Assembly (NCBI GenBank): GCA_024694565.1
Contig: JAILJR010000113.1
Location: 1-45,914, forward strand
Direction: 5' to 3'
Length of the DNA stretch: 45,914 bases
Origin: Butyrivibrio sp.
GTDB taxonomy: Bacteria > Bacillota > Clostridia > Lachnospirales > Lachnospiraceae
Below are positions 34,315 through 42,441 of this stretch, in pieces. A program made the translations under genes and the position numbers. A model generated the notes under the pieces. That model was given only the letters and a program-made list of their open reading frames with translations, made no database searches and was not told where the DNA came from. Each line of letters begins with the position of its first letter. Position 1 is the stretch's first letter.

Positions 34315-35865
34315 TTAAGCGCACTCCTCATCTGAGAGGGAAGTGCTCTGGTGCACCATAACCTCTTTGTTGTAGCAGGCGAAGGCGGAATCAACCAGTT
34401 GTCTTTCGGGCTTCTTGGTAAAGAGGGAGACAACAGGAACTATTATGAGTCCTGCTATCATGCAGAATGCACCGGCGTTGATGGGTGACTGAAGCAGAGG
34501 CGGGAAGCTGGGCCTTACAAACATGTTGGCTAGCATTACAACTGTTGAGAAGACAAAGCTGCACCAGACACCGGCCTTGCTGGTCCCCTTCCAATACAGG
34601 CCATATAGGAATGGAGCGAGGAAGGCTCCTGCAAGGGCTCCCCATGACACGCCCATGAGTTGTGCGATAAATGTTACGTTCTGCTTGTACTGAACGATTG
34701 CAATAACGACTGAAATGGCAACAAAGACAACGATGAGTGCTCTCATGATCGTGAGCTGTTTCTTTTCATCCATGTTCTTTACCACATGGCCCTTTAAGAG
34801 GTCGAGGGTAAGAGTTGAACTGCTGGTAAGGACCAGAGATGAGAGAGTGGACATTGAGGCTGACAGAACCAGAACAACTACAACGGCGATGAGCAGGTCA
34901 GGAAGACCTGAAAGCATTGTGGGAATGACAGAGTCGTAGCCGTTTGCAGCGATGTCAATCCTGTCTGAAAAAAGTCTGCCGAAGCCGCCGACGAAGTAGC
35001 ATCCTCCGGCTACCACAAAGGCGAAGAAGGTTGATACAATGGTGCCCTTTGAGATGGCTTTTTCACTCTTTATCGCATAAAATTTCTGCACCATCTGCGG
35101 AAGGCCCCATGTTCCGAGAGAGGTAAGCAGTACTACACCGAGAAGATTTACAGGGTCGGGACCAAAGAATGAAGCAAAGATTCCCGGAGCTGTCGATACG
35201 CTTTCATCCTGTATCATTGCAAGTCCCTCCAGGGAAGCAATAAATCCACCCTGGCTGTTTAGTACGCATATAACTACGGCGCTTATGCCGATGAGCATTA
35301 TGATGCCCTGTATAAAGTCGTTGATCGCTGTAGCCATGTAACCGCCTGCGATAACATATATTCCGGTGAGAACCGCCATTACGATAACACATACAGAGTA
35401 GTCAATATTGAAAGCCATTCCGAAGAGCCTCGAAAGACCATTGTAAAGAGATGCAGTATAGGGTATCAGGAAGATAAATGTGATAATTGATGCTGCTATC
35501 TTGAGGGAATTGCCGCCAAACCTTGCTGCAAAGAACTGAGGCATTGTGGCAGAGTCAAGATGCTGGGTCATGATCCTTGTCCTGCGGCCAAGGATTACCC
35601 ACGCAAGCAGAGATCCTATCAGGGCATTTCCAATACCTGCCCAGGTTGCTGCGATTCCATATTTCCAGCCAAACTGTCCTGCATATCCGACGAAGACAAC
35701 GGCTGAAAAATAAGAAGTTCCATAGGCAAAGGCTGTTACCCACGGTCCAACAGATCGTCCCCCGAGAACAAATCCGTTTACGTCTGTAGAATTCTTACGG
35801 CAGATAAAGCCAATTGTCAGCATTACTGAAAAGAATACTACAAGCATTAGTACTTTGATGATCAT
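34315..35865 (-). CDS. Sodium:solute symporter family transporter
   Basis: The 516-residue integral membrane protein has about 13 hydrophobic segments and typical SSS-family features: a first helix with FICRKNSTDVNGFVLGGRSV, FAYGTSYFSAVVFVGYAGQF, VIAGGYMATAINDFIQGIIM and a later SASMSTLSSLV sodium-site motif. It imports a small organic solute with sodium; a proline (PutP)-like or pantothenate-like substrate is possible but not decidable by eye. GGAGG precedes the ATG. Its promoter at 35974-36002 is overlapped by a double operator-like palindrome related to sites at the iorA and acyl-CoA synthetase promoters. Confidence 0.9.
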   Translation of the reverse strand: MIIKVLMLVVFFSVMLTIGFICRKNSTDVNGFVLGGRSVGPWVTAFAYGTSYFSAVVFVGYAGQFGWKYGIAATWAGIGNALIGSLLAWVILGRRTRIMTQHLDSATMPQFFAARFGGNSLKIAASIITFIFLIPYTASLYNGLSRLFGMAFNIDYSVCVIVMAVLTGIYVIAGGYMATAINDFIQGIIMLIGISAVVICVLNSQGGFIASLEGLAMIQDESVSTAPGIFASFFGPDPVNLLGVVLLTSLGTWGLPQMVQKFYAIKSEKAISKGTIVSTFFAFVVAGGCYFVGGFGRLFSDRIDIAANGYDSVIPTMLSGLPDLLIAVVVVLVLSASMSTLSSLVLTSSSTLTLDLLKGHVVKNMDEKKQLTIMRALIVVFVAISVVIAIVQYKQNVTFIAQLMGVSWGALAGAFLAPFLYGLYWKGTSKAGVWCSFVFSTVVMLANMFVRPSFPPLLQSPINAGAFCMIAGLIIVPVVSLFTKKPERQLVDSAFACYNKEVMVHQSTSLSDEECA

Positions 35866-35958
35866 ACTGATTCCTCCATTTCTGGTCCTAAGGGAATTGT
35901 TTGCAGTGGATTCCTCAGGACAGTCTACAGTTTCATATAGTTCTTTACTGTGTTTGAT

Positions 35959-36002
35959 ACTTTAGCACTTAAAACTGTAACGCTTTTAAGTGTTAAAGTC
36001 AA
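35959..36002 (-). promoter_or_regulatory. Symporter promoter overlapped by a 16-bp inverted repeat
   Basis: Minus strand TTGACT (36002-35997), a 17-bp spacer and TACAGT (35979-35974). The inverted repeat ACTTTAGCACTTAAAA (35959-35974) with TTTTAAGTGTTAAAGT (35984-35999), 15 of 16 matching, covers the spacer and parts of both promoter boxes, the layout of a repressor operator. Each arm also reads as ACTTTA-N5-TAAA. Confidence 0.65.
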
Positions 36003-36007
36003 GAGGT

Positions 36008-36073
36008 GAGTCAATGGGGACGTTACAGTTTGACTCATTTTTATGAGTCAAACTGTAACGTCCCCATTGACTC
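36008..36073. repeat. Perfect 31-bp palindrome with TTTT loop
   Basis: Arms 36008-36038 and 36043-36073 are exact complements, starting GAGTCAATGGGGACGTTACA. GGGGACGTTACA is shared with the left end of the repeat copy at 45752. It lies between the symporter promoter and the ACT gene terminator. Confidence 0.9.
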
Positions 36074-36098
36074 CTGACAGATAAGACAGAGGTAATAC

Positions 36099-36143
36099 AA
36101 AGGGGCGTTTCTTATGACATTGAGTCAAAAGAAACACCCCTTT
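36099..36143 (-). terminator. Terminator of the ior-paaK-ACT operon
   Basis: AAAGGGGCGTTTCTT (36099-36113) pairs with AAGAAACACCCCTTT (36129-36143), with one G-T pair, shortly after the ACT gene stop on the minus strand. Confidence 0.8.
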
Positions 36144-36157
36144 TCTTCCGGTTGTTT

Positions 36158-36592
36158 TTAAATCTGCGAAATATCTTCCTGCGTAAGGCTCTTAAGCCCC
36201 TTGCTTGTAAGTCTTGCTTCGGCGGCTTTGGTGTCAGCGACCCTGAAGATCATCAAGGCCTTGTCGATGAGCTTGCCGCCGGGGAAGGCGTACATGTACT
36301 CGATGTTGACCTCAGCATCGGCAAAGATCTCAAGCAGCTTGTCAAGGCCGCCTGCCTCATCGGGAATCTCGATGGCCAGAACCGGTGTGAGACTGGCTAC
36401 AAAGTCGTTCTCCTTGAGAGTATTAACCGCAGCCATAGCATCATCAACGATCAACCTTGCGATTCCAAAATCTTTAGTTTCAGCAACGGAGGTTGCTCTT
36501 AAATCTATCTTATTTGCAGCCAGAACCCCAGTCATTTTTTTCAGTGTACCGGGTCTGTTTTCAAGAAAAACTGATATCTGCTGAACGCTCAT
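36158..36592 (-). CDS. Tandem ACT-domain protein
   Basis: The 144 residues form two ACT domains: VQQISVFLENRPGTLKKMTG (about 1-65) and PVLAIEIPDEAGGLDKLLEI (about 70-140). ACT domains bind amino acids and signal their level. It lies 31 bp behind the PaaK gene, as in many clostridial ior-paaK clusters, so sensing of an aromatic amino acid is a reasonable inference. AAAGGAG lies 7 nt before the ATG. It is the last gene of the operon, with a terminator at 36099. Confidence 0.9.
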   Translation of the reverse strand: MSVQQISVFLENRPGTLKKMTGVLAANKIDLRATSVAETKDFGIARLIVDDAMAAVNTLKENDFVASLTPVLAIEIPDEAGGLDKLLEIFADAEVNIEYMYAFPGGKLIDKALMIFRVADTKAAEARLTSKGLKSLTQEDISQI

Positions 36593-36623
36593 TTTATTTC
36601 TCCTTTACTGGTATATTATTCAA

Positions 36624-37925
36624 TCAAATCTTACGCTTATCGATAACCCTCACAGCCTTGCCTTCGCTGCGGGCGATGGTCTTAGGTGCTACGAGAGATA
36701 CCTTGGCCTTGATTCCCAGCATTGACTTTAGGTCGTCGGAGAGCTTCTTCTGCCTGTTCTCAACTTCGCCCAGATTGTCGTTGAACATCTCGGGAGTCAT
36801 TTCAACCTGAACATCAAGAGTGTCGGTGTTGTTGACACGGTCAACCACGATCTGGTAGTTTGCAGCATATCCGTTGTTGAGGAGCACTGTTTCGATCTCA
36901 CTCGGGAATACATTTACACCTCTGATGATGAGCATGTCGTCGGATCTGCCCATCGGCTTGTCCATTCTGATGAGGGTTCTTCCGCAAGAGCATTTTTCTC
37001 TTGATACTCTGCAGATGTCCCTTGTGCGGTATCTGATCATAGGAAAGGCTTCTTTATCTACTGCTGTAAAGACTAGCTCGCCCTGGCTACCCTCGGGAAG
37101 CACTTCTTCGGTTTCCGGATCGATGATCTCAACTATGAAGTGATCCTCGTTGACGTGCATTCCCTTCTGCTCTGAGCACTCAAAAGCAACACCGGGGCCT
37201 GAGAGTTCTGTGAGGCCATAGATATCGAAGGCCTTGATTCCCATTGTCTTTTCAATGGAGTGACGCATCTCCTCGCTCCATGCCTCGGCTCCGAAGATGC
37301 CGGCCTTGAGAGGAATGTCGTCGGGGCCATAGCCAAGCTCCTGCATGCGCTCTCCAAGGTATGCGGCATAGCTTGGTGTGCAGCACAGGATCGTTGCCTG
37401 AAGGTCCTTGATGAACATGATCTGTCTGTCAGTGTTACCTGAGCTGATAGGAACGGTCATACAGCCAACCTTGTGAGAGCCTCCGTTAAGGCCGGCACCA
37501 CCTGTGAATAGACCAAAGCCGTATGAAACCTGGCAGACATCTTCTTTCGTGCCTCCGGCAGCAGTGATGGCTCTTGCGCAGCAGTCATCCCAGAGGTCAA
37601 TGTCGTGCTGGGTGTAGTAGGCGATGACTCTTTTTCCTGTAGTTCCTGATGTGGAATGGATCCTGACCACCTCATCTCTGGGAACTGCCAGAAGACCGTC
37701 GGGGTAGGTTTCACGAAGATCCGCTTTTGATAGAAAAGGAAGCTTATGAAGGTCGTCAACTGACTTGATGTCGTCGGGGGTGACACCCTTTTCTTCCATT
37801 TTTTTGCGGTAGTGAGGCACATTTTCCCATACATGTCTGACCTGGTTTACGAGTTTCTCTGACTGAATTTCCCTTATCTTTTCATAAGGGGCACATTCAA
37901 TCTCCGGTTGATAGTAGCGCTCCAT
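36624..37925 (-). CDS. paaK: Phenylacetate-CoA ligase
   Basis: This AMP-forming ligase makes aryl-acetyl-CoA from phenylacetate or a similar acid, ATP and CoA. The ATG at 37925 has AGGAGG 7 nt upstream (a second ATG precedes it directly), giving 433 residues, the family size. Motifs: HSTSGTTGKRVIAYYT (P-loop), FGAEAWSEEMR, DIYGLTELSGPG, YRTRDICRVS and the late MGRSDDMLIIRGVNVFPSEIE. It follows iorB after 45 bp, and the ACT gene follows it. With IorAB it could interconvert arylacetate and aryl-pyruvate by way of the CoA ester. Confidence 0.95.
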   Translation of the reverse strand: MERYYQPEIECAPYEKIREIQSEKLVNQVRHVWENVPHYRKKMEEKGVTPDDIKSVDDLHKLPFLSKADLRETYPDGLLAVPRDEVVRIHSTSGTTGKRVIAYYTQHDIDLWDDCCARAITAAGGTKEDVCQVSYGFGLFTGGAGLNGGSHKVGCMTVPISSGNTDRQIMFIKDLQATILCCTPSYAAYLGERMQELGYGPDDIPLKAGIFGAEAWSEEMRHSIEKTMGIKAFDIYGLTELSGPGVAFECSEQKGMHVNEDHFIVEIIDPETEEVLPEGSQGELVFTAVDKEAFPMIRYRTRDICRVSREKCSCGRTLIRMDKPMGRSDDMLIIRGVNVFPSEIETVLLNNGYAANYQIVVDRVNNTDTLDVQVEMTPEMFNDNLGEVENRQKKLSDDLKSMLGIKAKVSLVAPKTIARSEGKAVRVIDKRKI

Positions 37926-37970
37926 CATTTCTCCTCCTGTAAATGGTTGGTGTTGCAATTGTTAAAAACA

Positions 37971-38549
37971 TTATGCTGAAAATTCCTTTCCCAGCTTGAA
38001 AGCTTTCTTGTTCATCTCAAGGAACTTAGGCGGTACGTTTGCTTCAAGCGACTTGAGCCATGCTTCTTCAGGAAGATCAAAGTAGTGGGAGAGTCTTCCG
38101 AGAAGAACTATGTTAACAGCCTTTGCCGAGCCGGCCTGTTCTGCCAGTGACAGGCAGTCCAGAGCATCTACCTTAGCGCCGCTGGCCTTGAGCTTCGAAG
38201 TGAGGTCATCAGGATATACAGCTGCTCCTGTGATGACAGGCATTGGGTCTATCTGCTGGGTGTTGGTCACGATCTGACCGTCTTTTTTAAGGAAGGGAAG
38301 CCATCTTGCAGCCTCGAGCAGCTCGAAGGATACTATGTAGTCGGCCTCGCCCTTGTCGATGACCGGTGAAAAGACCTTGTCGCCATATCTGACATAGGTC
38401 ACAACGGAACCGCCTCTCTGGCTCATGCCGTGTACCTCTGATACCTTTACGTCATATCCCTGTGAGAGCAGAAGATGGCCGAGGAGCTTGCTCGCAAGCA
38501 GGGATCCCTGTCCGCCTACACCCACAATCATGATATTCTTTGTTTCCAT
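37971..38549 (-). CDS. iorB: Indolepyruvate:ferredoxin oxidoreductase, beta subunit
   Basis: The 192-residue gamma-type subunit of the 2-oxoacid:ferredoxin oxidoreductase family has N-terminal NIMIVGVGGQGSLLASKLLG and VSEVHGMSQRGGSVVTYVR. The ATG at 38549 is preferred; GAGGAG lies 12 nt upstream and is the end of leader repeat copy E. Upstream in-frame codons run into the repeat. It partners IorA, encoded 167 bp upstream, to convert aryl-pyruvates reversibly to aryl-acetyl-CoA, CO2 and reduced ferredoxin. Confidence 0.94.
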   Translation of the reverse strand: METKNIMIVGVGGQGSLLASKLLGHLLLSQGYDVKVSEVHGMSQRGGSVVTYVRYGDKVFSPVIDKGEADYIVSFELLEAARWLPFLKKDGQIVTNTQQIDPMPVITGAAVYPDDLTSKLKASGAKVDALDCLSLAEQAGSAKAVNIVLLGRLSHYFDLPEEAWLKSLEANVPPKFLEMNKKAFKLGKEFSA

Positions 38550-38561
38550 AATGTTAAAATT

Positions 38562-38656
38562 CTCCTCTATATAACGCCAGTTAATATCTGACTTATTCAG
38601 GTCGGATGCGGATACCGTAAGTGTCCAAAATACGTGCACAGGCGGTATACGGCTCC
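38562..38656 (-). repeat. SD-ending leader repeat, copy E (between iorA and iorB)
   Basis: Minus strand: GGAGCCG, ATACCG and GTG pairing with CAC and CGGTAT around ACGTATTTTGG, then GTATCCGCATCCGACC, CAGATAT, the hairpin TAAC-TGGC-GTTA and TATAGAGGAG, the SD of iorB. This is the most diverged copy, yet both hairpins remain. It splits two genes whose products work as one enzyme. Confidence 0.8.
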
Positions 38657-38716
38657 TAAAAAGATTTTGTGGTCTATAGAATTACTTCAGAAATCGGATA
38701 TTTCAAATCTGCTTTA

Positions 38717-40465
38717 TCAGTTGATCATTCCCTCAAAGGCTCCTACCGGGCAGAGTTGACTGCAGACATTGCATCCGACACAGAGTGTATTGTCGATGGT
38801 AGCTTTGCCATCCTTCATTGAGATGGCAGGGCAGCCTATCTTCATGCAGCTCTTGCAGCCTACGCACTTGTCCCTGTTGATGGAAAGAGGAGGGTTGTGC
38901 TTTACGTATTTAAGCAGTGCGCATGGGCGCCTTGAAATGATAACTGATGGAGCTTCAACTGAAAGCTCTTCCTTCAGAACCTTATCACACTCATCGAGAT
39001 TGTAGGGATCAACAACGCGGACGCGCTCAAATCCCATGGCCTTGCAGAGTGCCTCAAGATCTATCTTTCCTGCGGGATCTCCCTTGATGTTGTAGCCGGT
39101 TGTGGGATTCTGCTGGTGTCCTGTCATTCCGGTTATCGAGTTATCCACGATGATGATAGTGGAGTTGCTCTGGTTGTAGGCAACATTTGCAAGTCCTGTC
39201 ATGCCCGAATGCATGAAGGTTGAATCGCCTATAACGGCAACTGTTCTTGATTCGCTTTCTTTGCCGCGTACTTTGTTAAAGCCGTGAGTGGCACCGATTG
39301 ATGCGCCCATGCAGAGAGTCATCTCAATTGCACCGAGCGGCGGAACAGCGCCTAAAGTGTAACATCCTATATCGCCGAGTACTGTACAGTTATTCTTTTT
39401 GAGAGTGTAGAACAAACCTCTGTGAGGACAACCCGCGCACATGACAGGGGGCCTTCCGGGAATCGCATCCTCAATTGTATAGCCTTCAGGTATCTCTTTT
39501 CCAAAGGCCTTGGCAATGAGGTTCTGTGAGAACTCATCCTCAAGGGGAAGCAGCTCTTTTCCGCTGACAGCAATGCCAAGAGCCTTTACGTGATTCTCAA
39601 TTATCGGATCGAGCTCCTCGACCACATAGAGCTTGTCAACCCTGGCAGCAAAATCCCTGATGAGTTTTTCAGGGAGAGGATTTGACATACCAAGCTTCAG
39701 AACAGAAACTGTGTCGCCGAAAACCTCCTTGACATATTGATATGAGGTGGAGCCTGTGATGATTCCTATTTCGGTACCGCCCATTTCCACGCGGTTTAAG
39801 GGAGAGGTTTCAGCGTACTCGATAAGCTTTCTTGTGCGCTCCTCTACGAAGGGGTGGCGCTTTTTGGCATTGCCCGGCATCATAACGTATTTGGCAATAT
39901 TTTTCTCATAGGGGAAATCAGGAACCTCCCTTTCAGATGTAGTTACAATGGACTGGGAGTGCGCAACCCTTGTGCACATCTTAAGAAGCACCGGAGTGTC
40001 GAATTTCTCGGAAATCTCGTAGGCAAGCTTTGTGAACTCAAGAGCCTCCTGTGAGTCTGATGGCTCCAGCATCGGAACCTTGGACGCGATGGCGTGATGC
40101 CTTGAGTCCTGCTCATTCTGCGATGAGTGCATTCCTGCATCGTCTGCAACAACTATGACCATTCCTGCATTTACTCCTGTGTAGGACATGGTGTAAAGAG
40201 GATCCGCAGCCACATTAAGACCAACGTGCTTCTGCGCACAAAAGCTCCTGCGACCTGCTAAAGAGGCACCGAAAGCAGATTCCATGGCAACCTTCTCATT
40301 AGGTGCCCATTCGCAGTAAATCTCGTCGTATTTTGCAGCTTCCTCGGTGACCTCCGTACTGGGTGTGCCGGGATAGCTGGAGATAAAGCAGACACCGGCC
40401 TCGTAGAGACCACGAGCAACAGCCTTATTGCCCAGCATGAGCTGCTTGTTTGAATTGTCGTTCAT
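38717..40465 (-). CDS. iorA: Indolepyruvate:ferredoxin oxidoreductase, alpha subunit
   Basis: The 582-residue TPP-dependent catalytic subunit has an N-terminal pyrimidine-binding region (LGNKAVARGLYEAGV, SYPGTPSTEV), the TPP region CAGCPHRG and LGDIGCYTLGA, and two C-terminal Fe-S clusters (CVGCKSCMKIGCP and CVGCNVCSQLCPVGAF). AGGAGG precedes the ATG. The operon iorA-iorB-paaK-ACT reads from a promoter near 40537-40565, divergent from the acyl-CoA synthetase. In rumen bacteria such enzymes can run in the biosynthetic direction, from arylacetate to the aromatic amino acid. Confidence 0.96.
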   Translation of the reverse strand: MNDNSNKQLMLGNKAVARGLYEAGVCFISSYPGTPSTEVTEEAAKYDEIYCEWAPNEKVAMESAFGASLAGRRSFCAQKHVGLNVAADPLYTMSYTGVNAGMVIVVADDAGMHSSQNEQDSRHHAIASKVPMLEPSDSQEALEFTKLAYEISEKFDTPVLLKMCTRVAHSQSIVTTSEREVPDFPYEKNIAKYVMMPGNAKKRHPFVEERTRKLIEYAETSPLNRVEMGGTEIGIITGSTSYQYVKEVFGDTVSVLKLGMSNPLPEKLIRDFAARVDKLYVVEELDPIIENHVKALGIAVSGKELLPLEDEFSQNLIAKAFGKEIPEGYTIEDAIPGRPPVMCAGCPHRGLFYTLKKNNCTVLGDIGCYTLGAVPPLGAIEMTLCMGASIGATHGFNKVRGKESESRTVAVIGDSTFMHSGMTGLANVAYNQSNSTIIIVDNSITGMTGHQQNPTTGYNIKGDPAGKIDLEALCKAMGFERVRVVDPYNLDECDKVLKEELSVEAPSVIISRRPCALLKYVKHNPPLSINRDKCVGCKSCMKIGCPAISMKDGKATIDNTLCVGCNVCSQLCPVGAFEGMIN

Positions 40466-40500
40466 TTAATAACCTCCTGCCTGTAAAAGTGGTAAGAGCA

Positions 40501-40517
40501 ACTTTACAAGTTAAAGT
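40501..40517. promoter_or_regulatory. ACTTTA-N5-TAAAGT palindrome in the iorA leader
   Basis: ACTTTACAAGTTAAAGT, with perfect 6-bp arms, lies about 20-35 nt downstream of the predicted iorA transcription start. It matches the half-sites at the symporter promoter and at 40620-40637. Confidence 0.5.
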
Positions 40518-40536
40518 GATAAAGCGCCCTCTTAAT

Positions 40537-40565
40537 AGGATAGTTTAATTGGAGGATAAAATCAA
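40537..40565 (-). promoter_or_regulatory. Candidate promoter of the ior operon
   Basis: Minus strand TTGATT (40565-40560), a 17-bp spacer and TATCCT (40542-40537), about 70 nt before the iorA ATG. Confidence 0.5.
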
Positions 40566-40588
40566 GAGCAACTATTCGTCAGCTTTTT

Positions 40589-40637
40589 TTGCATTTTTGG
40601 CAAAAAGAATGTATACTTGACTTTAGTGCTTTAAAGC
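40589..40637 (+). promoter_or_regulatory. Promoter and operator-like site of the acyl-CoA synthetase gene
   Basis: TTGCAT (40589-40594), a 17-bp spacer and TATACT (40612-40617). ACTTTA-GTGCTT-TAAAGC (40620-40637) covers the expected transcription start, the position expected for a repressor site. Confidence 0.65.
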
Positions 40638-40673
40638 ATGTCAGAGAAGGAAAAAACAAAGGAGATAGCTGAA

Positions 40674-42308
40674 ATGCCAATTACAGATTTACTTGAAAGA
40701 AACAGTAAGCTCTATGGGGATGAAGTGGCGCTGGTGGAGATTAACCCTGAGATCCGGGAGGAGCAGAGGGTCACCTGGAAGGAGTATGAGCTCATCCAGC
40801 CAACAGCCACAGCTTATTACAGAAGGCAGATAACCTGGTCGGTGTTTGATGAGAAGGCCAACAGGGTTGCAAACATGCTGATGGAGAGGGGAATCAAGAA
40901 GGGGCAGAAGTGTGCAATTCTTCTTATGAACTGTCTTGAGTGGCTTCCTATTTACTTTGGAGTATTAAAGGCAGGTGCAGTTGCTGTGCCGCTAAATTTC
41001 AGGTTTACTTCAGAGGAGATCGATTACTGTCTCAAGGCATCAGATTCAGATGTGCTCTTTTACGGTCCTGAGTTTATAGGAAGAATTGAGGATATCGCAG
41101 AGAAGCTCAAGAAAGAGATGCTTCTATATTATGTTGGAGATCAGACACCATCCTATTCAGAGGACTACTTCAGGCAGGCTTCAAATGCTTCCTCGGTGGC
41201 TCCAAGGGTCCTTATTGAGGACAAGGATGATGCGGCTATTTATTTTTCATCCGGAACAACCGGATTCCCCAAGGCAATCCTTCATATACATACTGCTCTC
41301 ATGCAGTCAGCACAGATGGAGGCAATCCATCATGAGACGACTCACTCGGACAACTTCCTCTGCATTCCGCCTCTTTACCACACAGGCGCCAAGATGCACT
41401 GGTTTGGATCACTTTATACCGGAAGCAGAGCTGTCCTTCTCAAGGGCAATTCGCCTGAGGCAATATTCAGGGCTGTTTCCGAGGAGGGTTGCACAATAGT
41501 CTGGCTACTGGTGCCGTGGGCCCAGGATATACTGGCAGCACTTGATTCCGGAAAGTTGAAGATAGAGGACTATAAGCTCAAACAGTGGAGGCTGATGCAC
41601 ATCGGCGCCCAGCCCATCCCGCCGTCACTTGTAAGGCACTGGCTAAAGTACTTCCCGCATCACAAGTACGATACGAACTACGGGCTGTCTGAGTCAACAG
41701 GCCCCGGCTGCGTACATCTTGGGCTTGAGAATGTTCACAAGGTCGGTGCTATCGGTATACCCGGACATGGCTGGAAGACCAAGATAGTTGACGAGGAAGG
41801 AAACACTGTCAAGCAGGGAGAGATAGGCGAGCTCTGTGTAAAGGGTCCGGGAGTAATGGTATGCTACTACAAGAATCCTGAGGCTACAGCTGAGATTCTT
41901 AAGGACGGCTGGCTCTTCACGGGCGACATGGCGCGTCAGGATGAAGACGGCTTCATCTTCCTGGTAGACAGAAAGAAGGATGTCATCATTTCCGGAGGTG
42001 AGAACCTCTATCCTGTTCAGATCGAGAGCTTCCTCATGAAGAATGAGAAGATCCACGATGCTGCCGTTATCGGTCTTCGTGATGCAAGGCTTGGTGAGAT
42101 TGCGGCTGCAATCATTCAGGTAAAAGAGGGAATGACTCTTACCGAGGATGAGGTTGACGAGTTCTGCCGTGATCTGCCAAGGTACAAGAGACCCAGGAAG
42201 ATCATCTTTGACAATGTAATCAGAAATGCAACAGGCAAGATCGACAAGCCAAAGCTTCGTGAGAAGTACGCGGGACTCCACATCGTTGAGGAGCAGAATA
42301 AGTCATGA
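40674..42308 (+). CDS. AMP-binding acyl-CoA synthetase
   Basis: This adenylate-forming ligase activates a carboxylic acid to its CoA ester. The ATG at 40638 has no SD and starts about 14 nt after the likely transcription start. The ATG at 40674 has AAGGAG 9 nt before it and is preferred, giving 544 residues. Motifs: IYFSSGTTGFPKA (P-loop), NYGLSESTGPG, WLFTGDMARQDEDGF, DRKKDVIISGGENLYP and the C-terminal Lys region NATGKIDKPK. It resembles medium/long-chain and aromatic acid ligases; the substrate is uncertain. The position opposite the ior operon and the shared palindrome suggest an aromatic or branched acid. Confidence 0.9.
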   Translation: MPITDLLERNSKLYGDEVALVEINPEIREEQRVTWKEYELIQPTATAYYRRQITWSVFDEKANRVANMLMERGIKKGQKCAILLMNCLEWLPIYFGVLKAGAVAVPLNFRFTSEEIDYCLKASDSDVLFYGPEFIGRIEDIAEKLKKEMLLYYVGDQTPSYSEDYFRQASNASSVAPRVLIEDKDDAAIYFSSGTTGFPKAILHIHTALMQSAQMEAIHHETTHSDNFLCIPPLYHTGAKMHWFGSLYTGSRAVLLKGNSPEAIFRAVSEEGCTIVWLLVPWAQDILAALDSGKLKIEDYKLKQWRLMHIGAQPIPPSLVRHWLKYFPHHKYDTNYGLSESTGPGCVHLGLENVHKVGAIGIPGHGWKTKIVDEEGNTVKQGEIGELCVKGPGVMVCYYKNPEATAEILKDGWLFTGDMARQDEDGFIFLVDRKKDVIISGGENLYPVQIESFLMKNEKIHDAAVIGLRDARLGEIAAAIIQVKEGMTLTEDEVDEFCRDLPRYKRPRKIIFDNVIRNATGKIDKPKLREKYAGLHIVEEQNKS

Positions 42309-42343
42309 AGTGGTTTTAGAGTTGGATGGTTTACTCCGGCCAA

Positions 42344-42383
42344 TCATTATGCACAGCCACGGAGCCACCAGGTGACTTTTGAC
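42344..42383 (-). repeat. Half-copy of the clpB terminator repeat
   Basis: Minus strand GTCAAAAGTCACC, GGTG, CTCCG and TGCATAATG align with 8398 and onward (GTCAAAAGTCACC, GGTG, CTCCG, TGCGCAATACG). The opposite arm is missing, so it cannot form the full hairpin. Confidence 0.55.
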
Positions 42384-42441
42384 CTCAACATCATATTATT
42401 AAAATTCTGAAAACACTTGTAAGCTTTTACTTGAGGTGAGA

